Source: Grifola frondosa (Eukaryota; Basidiomycota; Agaricomycetes; Polyporales; Grifolaceae). Taken from it: a stretch of DNA of 64,000 bases. The notes beneath the pieces are model-generated. The model was not told the origin of the DNA. It saw nothing but the letters and a program-made list of their open reading frames with translations, and ran no database searches. The DNA is taken from contig LUGG01000060.1 of the NCBI GenBank assembly GCA_001683735.1, positions 1 through 64,000 on the forward strand, given 5' to 3'. Position 1 is the stretch's first letter. Each line of letters opens with the position of its first letter. A program made the position numbers and the translations under genes. Shown in pieces: positions 1-12,697 of the stretch.

Positions 1-1280
1 ATCGACATCCTCTTTCCATTTTCGTCCTTTAGCCGAGTCCATGTCGAGCAGCTCCTGCCACTCGTTGCGCAGTTTTTCGAGCGTGTATTGCGCCTCCTCA
101 GAGCGAACATATCCGCGCTCATCAAGACTCTTGCGAAGATGCGCTATGAACCCGTCGCACCAGCGGCGCACGTCATCGTCCTGCTGGATGTCGACGCCGC
201 AAACGCGCAAGGTACAGAAGAATTTGTCAAGCGACTTGTCACCTGCGAGACGCTCCAGCCAAGTGCGCATGCAGTGGATACCGTTGAGAAGGTGTTTATC
301 AGGAGTGGGGTCGTCAATGAAGGCGTCCAAAGAAGTCGCCTGGTTGACATCGCCAGCGGAATCGAGCGATCGGTCAATCCGTTTCTGCACGAGATCGAAA
401 AGGATGGAAATGGCGGAGTGGTACTCAGGATCATCTTGGGCGCGATCACAGACCTGTGCAGAAATGTGAGTGTATGCGTGATCAAATGACCGGAAAAAAC
501 TAACCGTGTAGAATGCATCTTGCAGTCTGGTGCTACTGCGATTGGTGAGGTCCTTCCCCGTGGCGACTGCGACCTGGCCGGCTCCGATCGTCTTCGAACC
601 GACTTCTTTCGTAGTGTCCATGACCTTCTCGAATTTGACCCTTGCATTGTCATCTTCTGCATCGTCTGCTTTACGCTTAATGCCGAGCTCATTGCGCTCG
701 CCCTCCTGAACTTCCTTGTCAAGCTCGCGCAGTGATTCGGCAGCACCCCCTGCGCTCTGGCCAACGTACTCTGCAGCGTCCGCAAGTGCAAGACGCATAA
801 ACGACGCAAAGTCATGAAACACAGATCGGCCCTCTTGTGAGATATTCTCCCATACGACATTGATGAGGGTACGGAGAAACGAGCGATCGCTTTGGAATCG
901 CGGTAAGCCTGGTCCGAATCAATGCCCATGCCACCAGACGTAAAGGTAGACGGGATATCAGCTTCAGACAAATGCCATAGCGCCTGCTGAATGATGTTAT
1001 CACCTAAGGTCGATATATGCGTCAATATCTCAATGGAGGCAGTGTGGCGCTGGTGGAACGTACTGTTCTTATGCTCTCCGAGCTGCTTATGCGCGACAAG
1101 AACACTGTGGACATCGCCCATCAGTTCCTTTCCCTGAGCACTTAGCTCCCCACTATCCACCGGCGGCTCCGAATTCAAAATCGGGGAATTCAAAAACTGG
1201 TCGATGGCCTTGCTGGTTTGCTGCTGAGAGGGAAATTTGCCAGCATTCAGAGCGGCCATAACTGAGGCTGTTTTGTCCAT
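1..1280 (-). CDS. HAM1-like N-terminal-domain protein (fungal, function unknown), 3' end beyond the window
   Basis: The protein starts MDKTASVMAALNAGKFPSQQ at 1280 and runs off the left edge. The opening, the LRTLINVVWENISQEG block and the later DRAQDDPEYHSAISILFDLV block match, from memory, the large fungal family with a HAM1-like N-terminal domain, which is helical and often over 600 residues; no enzymatic role is established. One intron is clear at 454-504 (51 bp, GT-AG, phase 0). Near 885-895 the frame breaks: SDQAYRDSKA is followed by RSFLRTLINVV one frame away, with no splice signals, so one base seems to be missing. About 410 residues are visible and the C-terminal half is outside. Family assignment is moderately sure; function is not known. 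Confidence 0.6.
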
Positions 1281-2366
1281 ATTGATTTGTTGAAGACTTT
1301 GTTGATTGATATTTAGCGTGAAACGTCAGAGAGATATGGTTGGAGTGGAATGGGGAAGGAAAAGGATTACAGTGATGTCGCGGTGAGGTTGGAGACTTTA
1401 TAGAAAACTTGGATGACGCGCTTGGAGCGATCTGAAAGACGTAGCGGCCAAGCTTGATGACGTCGATTGCCTACGTAGAATAACTTGAGTGGGTCTGTCC
1501 CCACAGTTCGAATCGGGAATCCATCCCCATGCTCCAAGCCGCGTCGCGTCGGTGGCTGATGCAATATCACGTGCGGTATGTCTGAAATTTCGCCACGAAC
1601 TCCCCACTCTTCGAGCCTCAGACATGTGAGTTTTGGGTTCGACAATGACTGCTGAAAACACTTACAAAGGCCTTTTAACAGTACGATAAACAACACCAAA
1701 CTATAAGGTAAGGCGTATCTACTGCAGCGGAACAAGACGAAACGAGTTCGCGATGACGAACTCATGCGGAAGCAAGACCAGATGCAGGAATGCCGTTGCA
1801 CATTCAGGAACCGCGGTTAGATAGAACTAATGCAATATCATGCCTCACGAGAAAGCCAGATGCGGGAGGGTCACAAATCTCGAAACAGTGCTCCTTCTGG
1901 CCCACCCGCCAGTACTTGCTTCAACGAGTTGATAAGAGTAGAGGCACTAGAGTCGGCCTTCAGCACCTAGTATGTAGTCCATGATGGAGAAAGGAGAAGC
2001 GCATGTCACAGAAGACTAGTCCTTGCAGTCTCTTCGTCGATATAAGAGTGCAACTTGAGTGTAAACGCCGAGGAACGCTGATGTATGTGGGCGCCTACTA
2101 CGAAATTTTGAACCCCGCGCATCCGGGTCTCAATATTGTCGAAGATCACGGTCTCCGTCCATTCAAATACCTATACACCCAAATTTCATTCCACTCCAAA
2201 ACAACGATTCCGGAGTATGACTCGTTTACACGGTATCCACACGTCATCAACTCGTCGCATTAAATTATCGCAAGTACCGGTGCTGGATCTAACATAACTT
2301 TTGTCATCGAGCCGTGTGCAACCATTACCCCTACACCGACGGTGCTGTCCGAGGCTCAGAAGCCAA
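1281..2366. other. Intergenic spacer and 5' region of the HAM1-like gene
   Basis: No protein with a recognisable family reads through here on either strand. The first ~100 bases upstream of 1280 are pyrimidine-rich on the minus strand, as is usual for a fungal leader. A 144-codon frame on the minus strand at 1367-1801 has no family features and looks accidental. Confidence 0.5.
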
Positions 2367-4261
2367 TTAGAACAAGTCGCCGAGCGCAGCCATCTCGGGG
2401 CCGCTCGATTCCTGAAGGGCGCGTAAGTCAACATCATAGTTCGATCTTGCTCCTGACCAGAGTACTCACCCGCATGCCAATTTCCCAATCTACATAGAAA
2501 GATGAAGCGACTATTAGATCGTGTAATAAAAGATGATACGAAGCTACTCACAGCTGTAAATAATGGTGACAGCCATGAGGATACCTGTTCCACTACCAAT
2601 GGCACCCATCAAGTCTGCCACGACAGACAGCAGGCCAAGAATAGCTCCTCCAAGAGCCGCAGCAGTGGGACAACGCGCTTAAGTTCCTTGTACATCGAGC
2701 CTTCACGGTGGCCGGCCATGACCTGCTCAAGCCATCAACACACGCTGTAATCACTGCAGACACCGACTCACCATCTGCTGATCCTTCAGCTGCTTCGCAA
2801 TATGCGGGGACCGCTCCCAGAGACTTCGATCCAAGTCTTGGAAAAGATTGCACAAGTAGTGAGCATAAATGTAATGTAGATGAGGGTGTGGAAGGGTCGA
2901 GGAATGCGGACTTGAGGGTGTGCGGCGGGGACATATAATAGGCGATTCCAGAGACAGCCGCTAACTGCGGCGAACCTTCCAAAGGCTATATCGATAATCG
3001 ATTCAACATCACACTAACAATCACATTCTGACATTCTTACCTCCCAGACACCAAGAATCTTGACGAAGAGGTTGCTAGGGAAGCGAGACGCAAGCATCTG
3101 TGAGATAATGAACACGTTTGAGGTAAGCGCGGATTCGAGCATGATGGGCATATTCGACGTGTAAAAGAGCTTGACGGGGTACGACGCGCGCTGTCCGCGG
3201 AATCTGTTCGACTTGACGGGAATCTCGATGCGGAAGCCCTGGAGGTAAATCACGACGGCAAACACGACGACGTGGCGATGAGATTCATATGTTTGGGAGA
3301 CGCTCGCGCCAAAATGCCTCGCGGAGCGCACGGCCCTTATCATTCCAGGTGAAAAGAAGGTGAAATAGCGAGACGACAGCACCCTCGAATTCAGGACCAC
3401 GCCCGGTGTTGATAGTTGTGGGCGAAAACGCCTTCCAGACGATAGACTCGCAGATATTCGTCGCAATGAAGAGAGAGATACCTGAGCCGAGGCCATACCC
3501 TTTTTGAAGAAGCTCGTCGAGGAGAATGACGATGAGCGACGCAGAGATAAGCTGGATGATCAGCAAAAGGCAAATGCCTGCACCAATATCACGAGGTTGG
3601 CCATAAAGTCCAGTGAGGACGTAGACGGTTGCTTGGCCAAGGCGATGATGAGAGCAAACACTGAACATGTGTGTTAGCATTTCGTACTTCATAGCCTGAT
3701 CAGTGTATGCTCTGAAATATCCATGACTTCATTCGCTTCCCCGCCTCTCCCGCTCTCCAATACAACTTGAGATAGACGATTTCGAACTACTCACGTTTCT
3801 GTGCGCCGCTAAATAGCGCCCGGTCCTCCTTCAAGGAGAAATCAACTTCGATCAGGTTCGCGCCAGCCAATAGTTGCATTATCATTCCACTCGTCACGAT
3901 CGGAGTGATACCAAGCTCCATGAGAGTTCCACGGTTTGATGCAAGGATGACACGCATCCAATACAGAGGGTCGGCCGAGTCAGACGACATGATACCGTAC
4001 AACGGTACTTGAGAGCAAACCAAGAAAATCAGAAGAGTGACGGCCGTCCATAATACTTTTTGATTGAAGGGGACCTGCGGGGTGTCATGAATGAGCAAAA
4101 TGGTACCGCAGTGAATATAAAAACGTACTTTGCGGTCAGGAGACGAAACCTCGGGCAAGATGGGTAGAAACGGTCGGACAAGGTTGAGGAACCGGACTAG
4201 AAAGAACTCAGTTGAGAGGAGTGAACGTGCAGCACGATGAAGACAACTCACATCCGCTCAT
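2367..4261 (-). CDS. SEC61: SEC61 alpha subunit, protein-translocation channel of the ER
   Basis: SecY/Sec61 alpha forms the pore through which nascent proteins cross or enter the ER membrane. Eight exons fit: 4252-4261, 4129-4196, 3795-4074, 3041-3660, 2772-2985, 2552-2722, 2470-2489, 2367-2411. The start gives [20 protein letters not shown], followed by the plug/TM2 region ([19 protein letters not shown]), [40 protein letters not shown] and the C-terminal [15 protein letters not shown]. All splice sites are GT-AG. Six single-base deletions are needed (near 3636, 3288, 3272, 2890, 2802, 2669) to give a normal 477-residue protein; each is bounded by highly conserved residues on both sides. 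An essential gene with such a pattern is more likely mis-sequenced than dead. Family identity is near certain. Confidence 0.95.
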
Positions 4262-4538
4262 GGTGGAAAGGTGAGACCAAGGAGCGGCTTGGGGTCAGTG
4301 AGATAGTGATAAACCTCCAATGACACGTCGCGCTCATTTGTGAGGTGGCACACAAATAGGAACAAATACCTTTTCCGCAAAAGGAAATTGTATTCGCCGG
4401 CATGTCCGACATGATTATTTCATAAGTGTGAAAGCCACTGTAGAATACATCTTTATTGTCGTGTGCTTCGTTACAATTCATGAAATCTACTACATATATC
4501 AATCGTACAAATCACAGTATACCACGGGGAGGATATCG

Positions 4539-7342
4539 TCAGAAATCATCGTCTTCCTCGTCAAAGTCGACACTCTCAAAGACCGCTTCACCTTCCTCAT
4601 ATAACTTATCGAGACCTGTCAGTGTCTCGAGGTATCCGGTGTCGTTGAATGCCTTCAATAACATATCGAACCCTTGCGTTTCATACGCTTTCAGGATCTA
4701 TGCCACACGCATCAATATTCTCCCAGTGCAGCCAGTGGAAATATCATACCGTCTCGCTACACCCCGTACACCGGTTGTACGCGGCGCCAACTATGGGCAT
4801 GTTTCTGAACTGAGCGAGGAACCCTCGCAGCTGATGTGGTACGAGGCCAAGGACGCCTTCTGATGCCTGCGAATTACCGGCATCGTTCCCAGCTTGTGGA
4901 GGCGGTGCGGGGGCATGGACACTAAGGAAAATGTTAGTAAAGTTGAATAAATATAGTGGGGAATCGAAAGCAACCTACCCGTCTGGGTGCTGCAGGAGCG
5001 ATACGAGAAGCTCGACGGCGGTGGAAGCCGCTATTGACGCAAGACCAGGTCTTGTGACTGTGCACATTTGGTCCAGAGTCCTGTCTGTGAGGGACTACAT
5101 ATATAATGTTAGCAATTATCCCTTGGAAATTAGAAAATAAACCCGCGGAAATAAATACGCACATCAGCGGGGCGACAATATCGTTACAGTAGTAGCATCC
5201 CAGCCGATCCCCAGACGACGATGGCGTCCGCGTACCATGACGCATAACTAGGAAAGTATCAAACCCAAGCGCAGCATTCAGCACGATCTAAAGCGCAGTT
5301 CGTCAGCCCAGCACTTGACATTATCGTAGCTACTCGCCTTTCCTTTCGCCGCACCCAACACGGTCGGCAGCCATCGGCTCTCTCGCGAATCCATCAGCAA
5401 GAACACCGCGTCATGTTCATCGAATAGCTTCTCAAGCGCCTCAACGTCCTTCTTCGCCTGTTCTATCGACGATGGCGGAATGGGATGCCCCGGCATCGGG
5501 ATGCTCAAATTATACCCATTTGAATTCTATCAGATTGGTGCTGAAGTTAAACCAATACAAAAAAACAGATATGCCAGACACTGGACTTACGATACCCGGG
5601 AAGATCTTCTTGAGCCTCTCCGCAGCACAAGCAGCCTTCGGTTTGCCGCCGTTGAGACAGTCTTCGAACTCAAAGAGCGGTTGGCGGACAGGGTTAGAGA
5701 AAGAGACACGAGCCGAGTCTACAAAGGTGATGGTCCGAACACCCCAGCCCTGCATTGAGAAAATCGGAGTGAATGGTACATTGAGTGCAAACAATAGGAG
5801 ACTTCAATGGTTAATCCTGAACCGCAAGATCGACACATATACGCACCATCAAGGTCCGAGCGACATAGCACCCAAGTGTCCCAGCACCAAGAAGCAGACA
5901 TCTTGTATTCGCGACCTTCTCAAGGTCAAGCGACGGCAAGATGCGCCATCGCATGAGCTTAAGGTTTAGGTCAACCGCCTGATTCGCCAGTCTAATGAAG
6001 AAAACAATTCCTCAGCGGCATTGACTACCAGACAGGCAATCACCGACCTAGTTGGATCCATCATTGGCGCCAGATCTGCCACACGTGGACCCAACTTCCC
6101 TGCACGTTCTTCTCCCACCCACAGCCGACGGCTGGTGTGGCGTGTCTACTACTGAGCCCTGCTTGAGTATACCGAACCGGCTCTTCCAGCCCGAGCCGTG
6201 CACGGGGAATTCGGCATCGCGCCAGCAGAGTATGCGTACGCTGGCTGTATCGCGGGAGAGATGGAGCGCGCGGAGGTAGGCAAGGAGGTTACGGAGGGGC
6301 CAGCCGGGGTTGGAGGGCAACGCTGATGGGTCGAGGAAGGCAACAGTTTGCTGTTGTTGAAATGGTAAATTTATAACCGATCGAGTGTGATTGATACGGA
6401 GACATTCCAAACAAAAATGCTTACGCGATCGGATGGTATATTGGCGAAAAAAGTATCATACTCCTCGACAGGAGCGATTTCAGGTTTGGAGTCTGACGTA
6501 CGAATGAGGAAGAATGGTCGCGGGGAATCGTGTAGAGGGACTGTATCGTTCTCAGCTGAAAAGAAACCATTCCTGACATCAGCACAACTTATCAAATCGT
6601 AAAATAAATGAAAAGTCGTGAAGACACGCATCCCTGGCATGGACGATGATAACATGAATCCAACACGGGCGTCTCATTATTCTTCGTGACGTCAAGACGT
6701 AACTCACGGTATCTTCATTGAATTGCTTTTCAGCAGATTCCCAATTCCCGTCTATTTCCCATGCTGGTTTAGCAACAAATGCTGGGAACGCGAACCAGTA
6801 GTAGTACTTGTACTTCTTGAGATCTGCAAATGTAATAAGCAGAAAGCGAGTGAGCAACGCGGTGGTGCGATCTGTAGTGATGGTCTTCCAAATCTACACA
6901 TACGATCAGAAAATAAATATAAGGAAAGGACCAGCAGATACCTCGTCCGACACTTGGAGAACAGCGCAGTCTTATCCACAGCCTTGAACTCCTCGATCGT
7001 GTTGAAGTTCTTAAACACTCCAGTAACCGGCACAGAATGAGGCGGCAGCCTACACATAGAACAAATAACATTCGATGCTCCATAATCAATTGATGCACAG
7101 CATGCGAACATCACTCACTGCTGACTCTCCGTAAAGGCCTCGCCGCCGATGCTCAGATTGCATCCAAGTGCGATCTCCGTGCCCGTTTCACGGTCCTTCA
7201 CTGAGCGGCCTAGAGAATAATTCGCAGATAGGTTGATTGCATCGTCCGACAGACGGAGCACGTCGACCTTGAGTTCGGTAAGTGCATGCCAGAACGCGGG
7301 CTGAACCAGAGAGGAAAAGGGCGCAAATTGCACAATCGGCAT
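4539..7342 (-). CDS. ATG7: ATG7, E1-like activating enzyme of autophagy
   Basis: Atg7 activates Atg8 and Atg12 by adenylation and thioester formation and hands them to Atg3 and Atg10. The N-terminal domain starts [20 protein letters not shown] at 7342. It continues through [40 protein letters not shown], the nucleotide-binding [14 protein letters not shown], the E1 signature [18 protein letters not shown] (5340-5400) and [10 protein letters not shown] (about 5060), whose Cys is the family's catalytic residue. The tail is acidic ([11 protein letters not shown], stop 4539-4541). At least ten short introns are visible. Single-base losses near 6953, 6116, 6096 and 5167 shift frame inside conserved blocks. 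The gene shares its upstream region with the BTB gene on the other strand. Confidence 0.93.
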
Positions 7343-7874
7343 CGCAATCGTGGAAGAATATTCGCCGACTCTAATCCCAATAGATGGGTTGGATATTGTG
7401 TTCCAGATGGACGAGGGTATAATACAGAAGAACAAAATGGCACAGTTAGAAAGCTGACTGGGATGCTAAGATCATGGAGATTTCCATAAAAGGAAATGAT
7501 ACCAATGTGGCAGAGTGTTTGAGTTGTCAGCCAGTTTCTTAAAAGCACCGCTCATCTGCATACAATAGTCGCAGATAACAAAAAGAGACGTCGCTGTACG
7601 CCCAGTTTCCTATAAGCTTACTCTTAGATTATTTACTGCCTACACTATATCCGGAAATTGGCATAGACTCTACAGGCGAAGCTCTTGCATGCAGCGCCCT
7701 TTCGAAACCTCAACTCGAGGCCCCTCCGCTGAAGAGTTTCTATCTTCGCAGTGCTAGCCAGCAATCTGCTAGCCCTCTCCAAACCTTATGGCCGAATACG
7801 CGTCAGGCTAAAACCCGTCAGCCTGCCTGCCCGAGCCAGTGTGCCGCTGCTCTTACCGCCCTGTCAAGACTGTA
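7343..7874. promoter_or_regulatory. Shared upstream region of ATG7 (minus) and BTB gene 1 (plus)
   Basis: The two genes diverge from this 0.53-kb gap. I see no clear TATA box or repeated binding motif. The stretch 7680-7874 has an open plus-strand frame and could hold an untranslated or extra 5' coding part of the BTB gene. Confidence 0.4.
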
Positions 7875-9145
7875 ATGCGACCGTCAACTACAAAACAACT
7901 CTTGGGTGCTGACCAGCAGTCCGAGAGCATATCTCCTGCCTCTTCGTTGCAGGCCACCACCCCGCGGTTCGAGCTAGGCCCCAGGGCGCGACGGCTAGAA
8001 GTGCTAATGTCTCCCGAGGCCCTCGGAAAAGACTGCGTCCTGCCAGCGTCAGCCAGGAACCTCTGGGCTCTCTTTCGCCTGTCGCAGGACATGACAGAGG
8101 CATCGCAGCTAGCGAAGCGTACCAGGCAGTCGTCGGGACACGGTCCCATCCGAGGCCACCATCCTAAATTCTGGTACCCAGACGGAAATATTGTGCTCCG
8201 GGTGGGCGACACGCTCTTCCGGCTATATAGGACGCGTCTCATGCAATATTCGGCGTGCTTTGCAAATTTGTTGCGTGTCTCAAATAACGATGCTACGGGA
8301 ATGGAAGCTGAAGGCAATTCGGACGACGACGGTGAAACCGCCGAGGCTGTCCAGTACATAACGTCGCCGGGGTAGATGTGGACGACTTCGAGTATCTGCT
8401 TGTGGCACTAGAGGTTCCATTGTGAGTGTCGGATTTTTCTCGTAGAAGTTTTAGTTTGAAGTCGCCATCGAAGCGAATGTCTCCACCAGGCGAATACTCG
8501 CAGGTTATTGGCTCAGTCATGAGAGCCGCTCAAGGTCTATCTTGCCATACAGCCATCATCTTTGCGACGGACGCGCTATGCAGGCTATGGCCCACAGACT
8601 TCGCCCGACTCACCCCCACTCGCTTGTCTTCAAAAGACGCAATGCAAGCGCTCATGATTACAAAACGGTACAACATACCGGGGATCGTGAAGAGAGCATG
8701 TTACGAGCTTGTGCATCGAGTCTTTCTGGAGGGTTGTTAAGGAAAGACGCAGTGAGGTACCCCTCTTGATCTCCTCCGTCTGCCCGGCGCACGCAACGAG
8801 CTACAGCACGAATGGATCAACACGGCTTTATTGCCTCCTGTATCGGATCCTTACCCATGCAAGTCTACGGAAGGACAGTGCGCACAAGCATGGGCCAACG
8901 GCGATCAGACTTGGCGGGTAACAGTTGTCCAATCCGAAATATTTATCAGGGGCCGCACCGACCCCGTGTGCGGGCTAGACGCTCTTTCCAATGTCGACTG
9001 GACAGCGCAAGGATTCTGTAGCTTGTGTATGGCTACGCGGAAGCTCGTGTGGGCAAAGAAAAAGGAGGAACTGTGGAGACAGCTCGAGCCATGGTTGCAG
9101 TTGGAGACCGTAGACCAGAGTGGGGAGGTGCGGATGAGTGGATGA
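7875..9145 (+). CDS. BTB/POZ-domain protein, paralogue 1
   Basis: The first ATG that fits is at 7875 (MRPSTTKQLL). A Ser-rich, low-complexity N-terminus precedes a BTB core, HPKFWYPDGNIVLRVGDTLF at about 8155, whose 'FW..DG..' opening is typical of Agaricomycete BTB proteins. One intron starts at 8422 and ends near 8477. The second half has YNIPGIVKRACYELVHR and the Cys-containing tail GFCSLCMATRKLVWAKKKEE. The whole layout matches the gene at 10806-12697, so the two are duplicates. A single missing base near 8346 breaks the frame before the intron. Such proteins are abundant in mushrooms and are thought to mediate protein interaction, possibly as ubiquitin-ligase adaptors; nothing here fixes a partner. 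Confidence 0.75.
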
Positions 9146-9527
9146 ATGTGTGGTATCTTTTATATTTAATTTATTGTTGATGTCGCAGTCAATCCGAACA
9201 GATATACGTAGAATGTTACGTCGAAGGCCCTATCACTTCGGAAAAGACGATTGAAGCACAAGCCTTCGTTATAGTCTAACTTTCAGCTCAACACATACCC
9301 GACAACCGGAAGGGTTTCAAGGCGAAATGTGCACCTACCATAATGATGTTGTAAAGTGCAGACTCAGCACCGCTCAGGACCATCCAAGATGAGTTTTACA
9401 CTTTTTTGAGAATGCGCAGTAAGATGTGGTAGTGGGTGATACAACGCGGAGAGTATGTCGGGCTGAGCCCAAGAGGTGCAATGCAAATGCAGATACGAAA
9501 GACAAAGCGAGATACGAGATGAAGAGA
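9146..9527. other. 3' spacer between BTB gene 1 and RPP1 (convergent)
   Basis: The two genes converge here. No coding or RNA signal is evident; the segment probably holds both 3' untranslated regions. Confidence 0.5.
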
Positions 9528-10127
9528 TTAGTCGAACAGACCGAAACCCTGTATTCTCACAACGGTAAGCGAATATGTCCACGACAAAGAATATGTGACA
9601 TACCATGTCCTCGTCAGACTCCTCTTTCTCCTCCTCCTTCTTCTCCTCCTCCTTCGGCGCCTCTGCTGCCGCACCACCAGCAGCCACAGCGGGGGCACCA
9701 CCAACAGCGGGTGCGCCTCCGCCAGCACCAACGTTTGACAAAAGCTCCTTCACATTCTTACCCTCAAGCGCCTTCGCAAGGAGGGATGCCCAGATGGGCT
9801 CGAGCTCAACCGATGCCGCGGATGTCAGAGCAATAATTTTGTCGGACTAAGCATGAAACGCTAGTTAAAGAATGTGGAAGGTACATAATCGAACAAGACT
9901 CACAGTAATCTCAATGCCGTCATCGGCAAGGATGAGGGCGGCATACGTTGCGGCAAGTTCAGCGGTGGCCTGAACAGAAAATTGCTAGTTAACAAACGGT
10001 GTACTTGAGGTGCAGTCGGCGGGTACATCGGGATGAGAGGTGAGCCATCCACCGCTCCAACTGCCAGTTTTCAACGCCAAACCGGCGTCCAGCATCGCCA
10101 GCATGTTCCTGGGGGCAAACTCACCAT
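9528..10127 (-). CDS. RPP1: 60S acidic ribosomal protein P1
   Basis: Four exons give a complete 110-residue protein: 10125-10127 (ATG only), 9904-9969, 9604-9846 and 9528-9548. The start is the split [20 protein letters not shown], a P1 rather than P2 signature. A Gly/Ala-rich hinge ([19 protein letters not shown]) follows, then a charged [22 protein letters not shown] end, the conserved stalk tail that recruits elongation factors and is the target of ribotoxins. The first exon is only three bases and is followed by a 155-bp intron, a layout often seen in fungal ribosomal-protein genes. No frame break is present. It acts in the large-subunit stalk with P0 and P2. Confidence 0.96.
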
Positions 10128-10805
10128 TTCGATAATTTGAGGAGCCGGGAAAGTGGGCGTAACGCGAGTCGGGAGGTGTGCTGAAAGTCGGTCAACAAGA
10201 TTTTCGGAAACGCTGTGGAGTGAGCCACGTGGTAGTGGCTCAATTTGGAAGTCTCTGAGTTCGAGTTTCGTCCGACGCTGCGTGCACATGTTTTCGAAAT
10301 ATTGATGTCGCAGCAACAATACAGCGTTCACTTGTACATTCGTCTACGATAAAATGCCACTTGTAATTTCGGAACTATTCATTGTCGAATCATCGCATGT
10401 GCGTCATGTCTTACATATCTAGAAACATCTGAACACACGGACCGCAATTACATGCCCTTTAATGAATCGCTACACTGTGATCCATTCTCCATGCTACAAT
10501 TTTGAATTGATGTACCAGGCATTCGTTGTCCATGATGTTTCTCTGAACAGACGCATAAGTAAGATAAGTACGCAAGAATTAAATCATAGATTAGATAAGA
10601 TCTTGAACCGCGTGATGTGACACAACGCGTCGAGACGCGTTCTCATTTCTCACCCTGCTCTCGTTCTTCCTAGTCCTTCATCGATATCAGCATAAAACGT
10701 ATCGGCTTTATCTAGCAATAGGTTCCTGAAAATATTGGTGTGCAGATTTATACTGCTGAACCGCTACCTGATCCCGTGATCTGATTTCTATGTAGTAGGT
10801 GCAAG
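10128..10805. promoter_or_regulatory. Divergent promoter region of RPP1 and BTB gene 2, with paired ACGCGT boxes
   Basis: This 0.68-kb spacer has two ACGCGT sites at 10625-10630 and 10635-10640, starting ten bases apart. In ascomycete yeasts this hexamer is the MluI cell-cycle box bound by MBF; the role here is only inferred. Nothing else in the spacer reads as coding. Confidence 0.45.
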
Positions 10806-12697
10806 ATGGATGAAGACGACGCGTCTTTTCCATCCTCCGCACGGTCTTCTCCTGATCTCGAGTTACCAAATGTCTCTGAGATCCTGAGTGCTAGCCAGAT
10901 GAAGCATTCTGAATCCGGTACTCGAGACCTGCCCTCGTCCCCCGACATGAAAGATCAGAAAACATCCAGCTCACCGAGGAAAGAGTCGGCGGAAGTTTCT
11001 CATGTACCGGAAGCCCAATTCGGAACGCAAGAGTCCGCCATTGTGATTGAAGCAACAGTTCTACTCGACAGAAGCACTCTTAGCGGCTCAGAGCAGGAGA
11101 ATGTCGAGTGGCCCGTGACGCCTCAAGATCCTGCCGAGCTGTCGAAATCAATACCACCTAGTGTCAAACTGATATCTCCTCCGTCCACTCAACAGACAAC
11201 AGCTTGCAAGTCGGACCCTGATAGCATGGATATCGATATCATTCACCCAGCCACCCCCCAGCCTTCGTCTCCTCAACCCGCCCTCCTATCTACCAACACG
11301 TTCTCTTCACCAGTTGCATCACAAACAGCGTCAGGCACAATTCCGTCCTCTCCGTCGATGCCGCGGCCCAAACCGGTATCAAAATCTCAAATATCGTCCA
11401 CGTCAAGTGCGAAGAAGCGCTCTCTGGAGAGCTCCCAAACTCCACAGGCTTCACAAATCCCTCAATCTCAGAAGCCTCCCTCAAGCATCTCGCAAGCCCG
11501 GACACAAGACATCCACGATGTAGATCTTCTACATTCTCCGAAGCGTGCTCGCAAGGACTCCCCATCCCAACCGAAGCCAACCTCGAAGCACAAACGAAGG
11601 AATTCACGGCGCATACGCAGCGCAGAATTCTGGCACCTCGATGGTTCCGTCATCATTCAGGTGCAAAGCACTCTATTTCGTCTTCATCGCTCTCGTCTCG
11701 CCCAGCAATCGACATATTTCTCGTCATTATTCAATGGAGACATTCGCGAAGATATCATCGATATTGACGAAGATGATAAGGAAGGCAACGCGAATCACAA
11801 CGGTTCAATTCAGGCGGGGGAGTTTGACCAACGGGAGATGGTCGATCGTTGTCCAGTCTACAAAGTTTCCAGCGTGTCTGTCTTAGATTTCCAAAGGTTG
11901 CTAACAGCTCTTGATAGCGGCGTGTAAGTAGATCAATTATATCATTGTGTTGTATCCTATGTTAATATCCTCTCAGGGCTTTAGCTATCACTCCGCCACC
12001 GTTTCCTGTCCTGGCTTCACTTCTGCGTGCTTCGCGTATTTTGGGCTTTTCAAATGTTCTTGCATTCTCGGTCCATCTCCTCCGCGCGATGTGGCCCGCA
12101 GACCTTGAGCGGCTCTCCTCCACACCCACCCCACATGCCACGGAGACCACTGTGCTGGCACGGCAATGTGACGTGCCGGAGGTGCTCAAGCGCGCTTTAT
12201 ACGAGCTTTTGCGCACCCCTGGGTTTGGGCAGGATGTCAGCCTCTATCTCGAGGGAGAGGAAGGAGGATCCGCGCGCCTCTCGCCGTCAGATATCCTCCG
12301 GCTTGTCACTGCACGCGATGCACTCCAGCGGGAGTGGATAACATTGACACGCGACCCGCCCCATCCATCTGCACTCCCGTGCCAGCTACAGAAAATTCCG
12401 GCGGATGCGCTGGATCCCGAGCGCGTGCCTGCGCGCGAGCAGTGCGCCGCAGCTTGGTCAGCGGGCGTGAAGTCGTGGACAGCAGATGTGCTCCAAGGCG
12501 ATATATTCAAGAGCGGATTTACGGATGTGTTTGAGGGGCTGGAGAAATTGATAGAGATGGATTGGAAGGGTATGGGCTTCTGCGTGGGGTGCGTAGTCGC
12601 ACGTCGGGAGGCATGGAGGGAGGTGAAGGCAGAGTTATGGAAGAAATTGGACGGGTGGTTGGGATTGCAGAGCGACGACGAAACGTGCTCGGCCTGA
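10806..12697 (+). CDS. BTB/POZ-domain protein, paralogue 2
   Basis: Exon 1 is 10806-11923 and exon 2 is 11977-12697, joined by a 53-bp GT-AG intron, giving 612 residues in one unbroken frame. Residues 1-270 are Ser/Pro/Gln-rich and probably disordered, with a basic patch KHKRRNSRRIRSAEFW just before the BTB core (FWHLDGSVIIQVQSTLFRLH, about residue 280). The second exon has LGFSNVLAFSVHLLRAMWPA, the short helical ALYELLRTPGF block and the GFCVGCVVARREAW tail seen in paralogue 1. The pair shares domain order, intron position and C-terminal block, so they arose by duplication. The role is unknown; adaptor or nuclear function is inference only. Confidence 0.85.

Noticed and set aside
1500..1540. 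GTTCGAATC as a tRNA T-loop
   Set aside because: No D-arm, anticodon arm or acceptor stem within tRNA distance.
1367..1801. 144-codon minus-strand frame upstream of the HAM1-like gene
   Set aside because: No conserved blocks, lies in the expected leader and promoter of the neighbouring gene.
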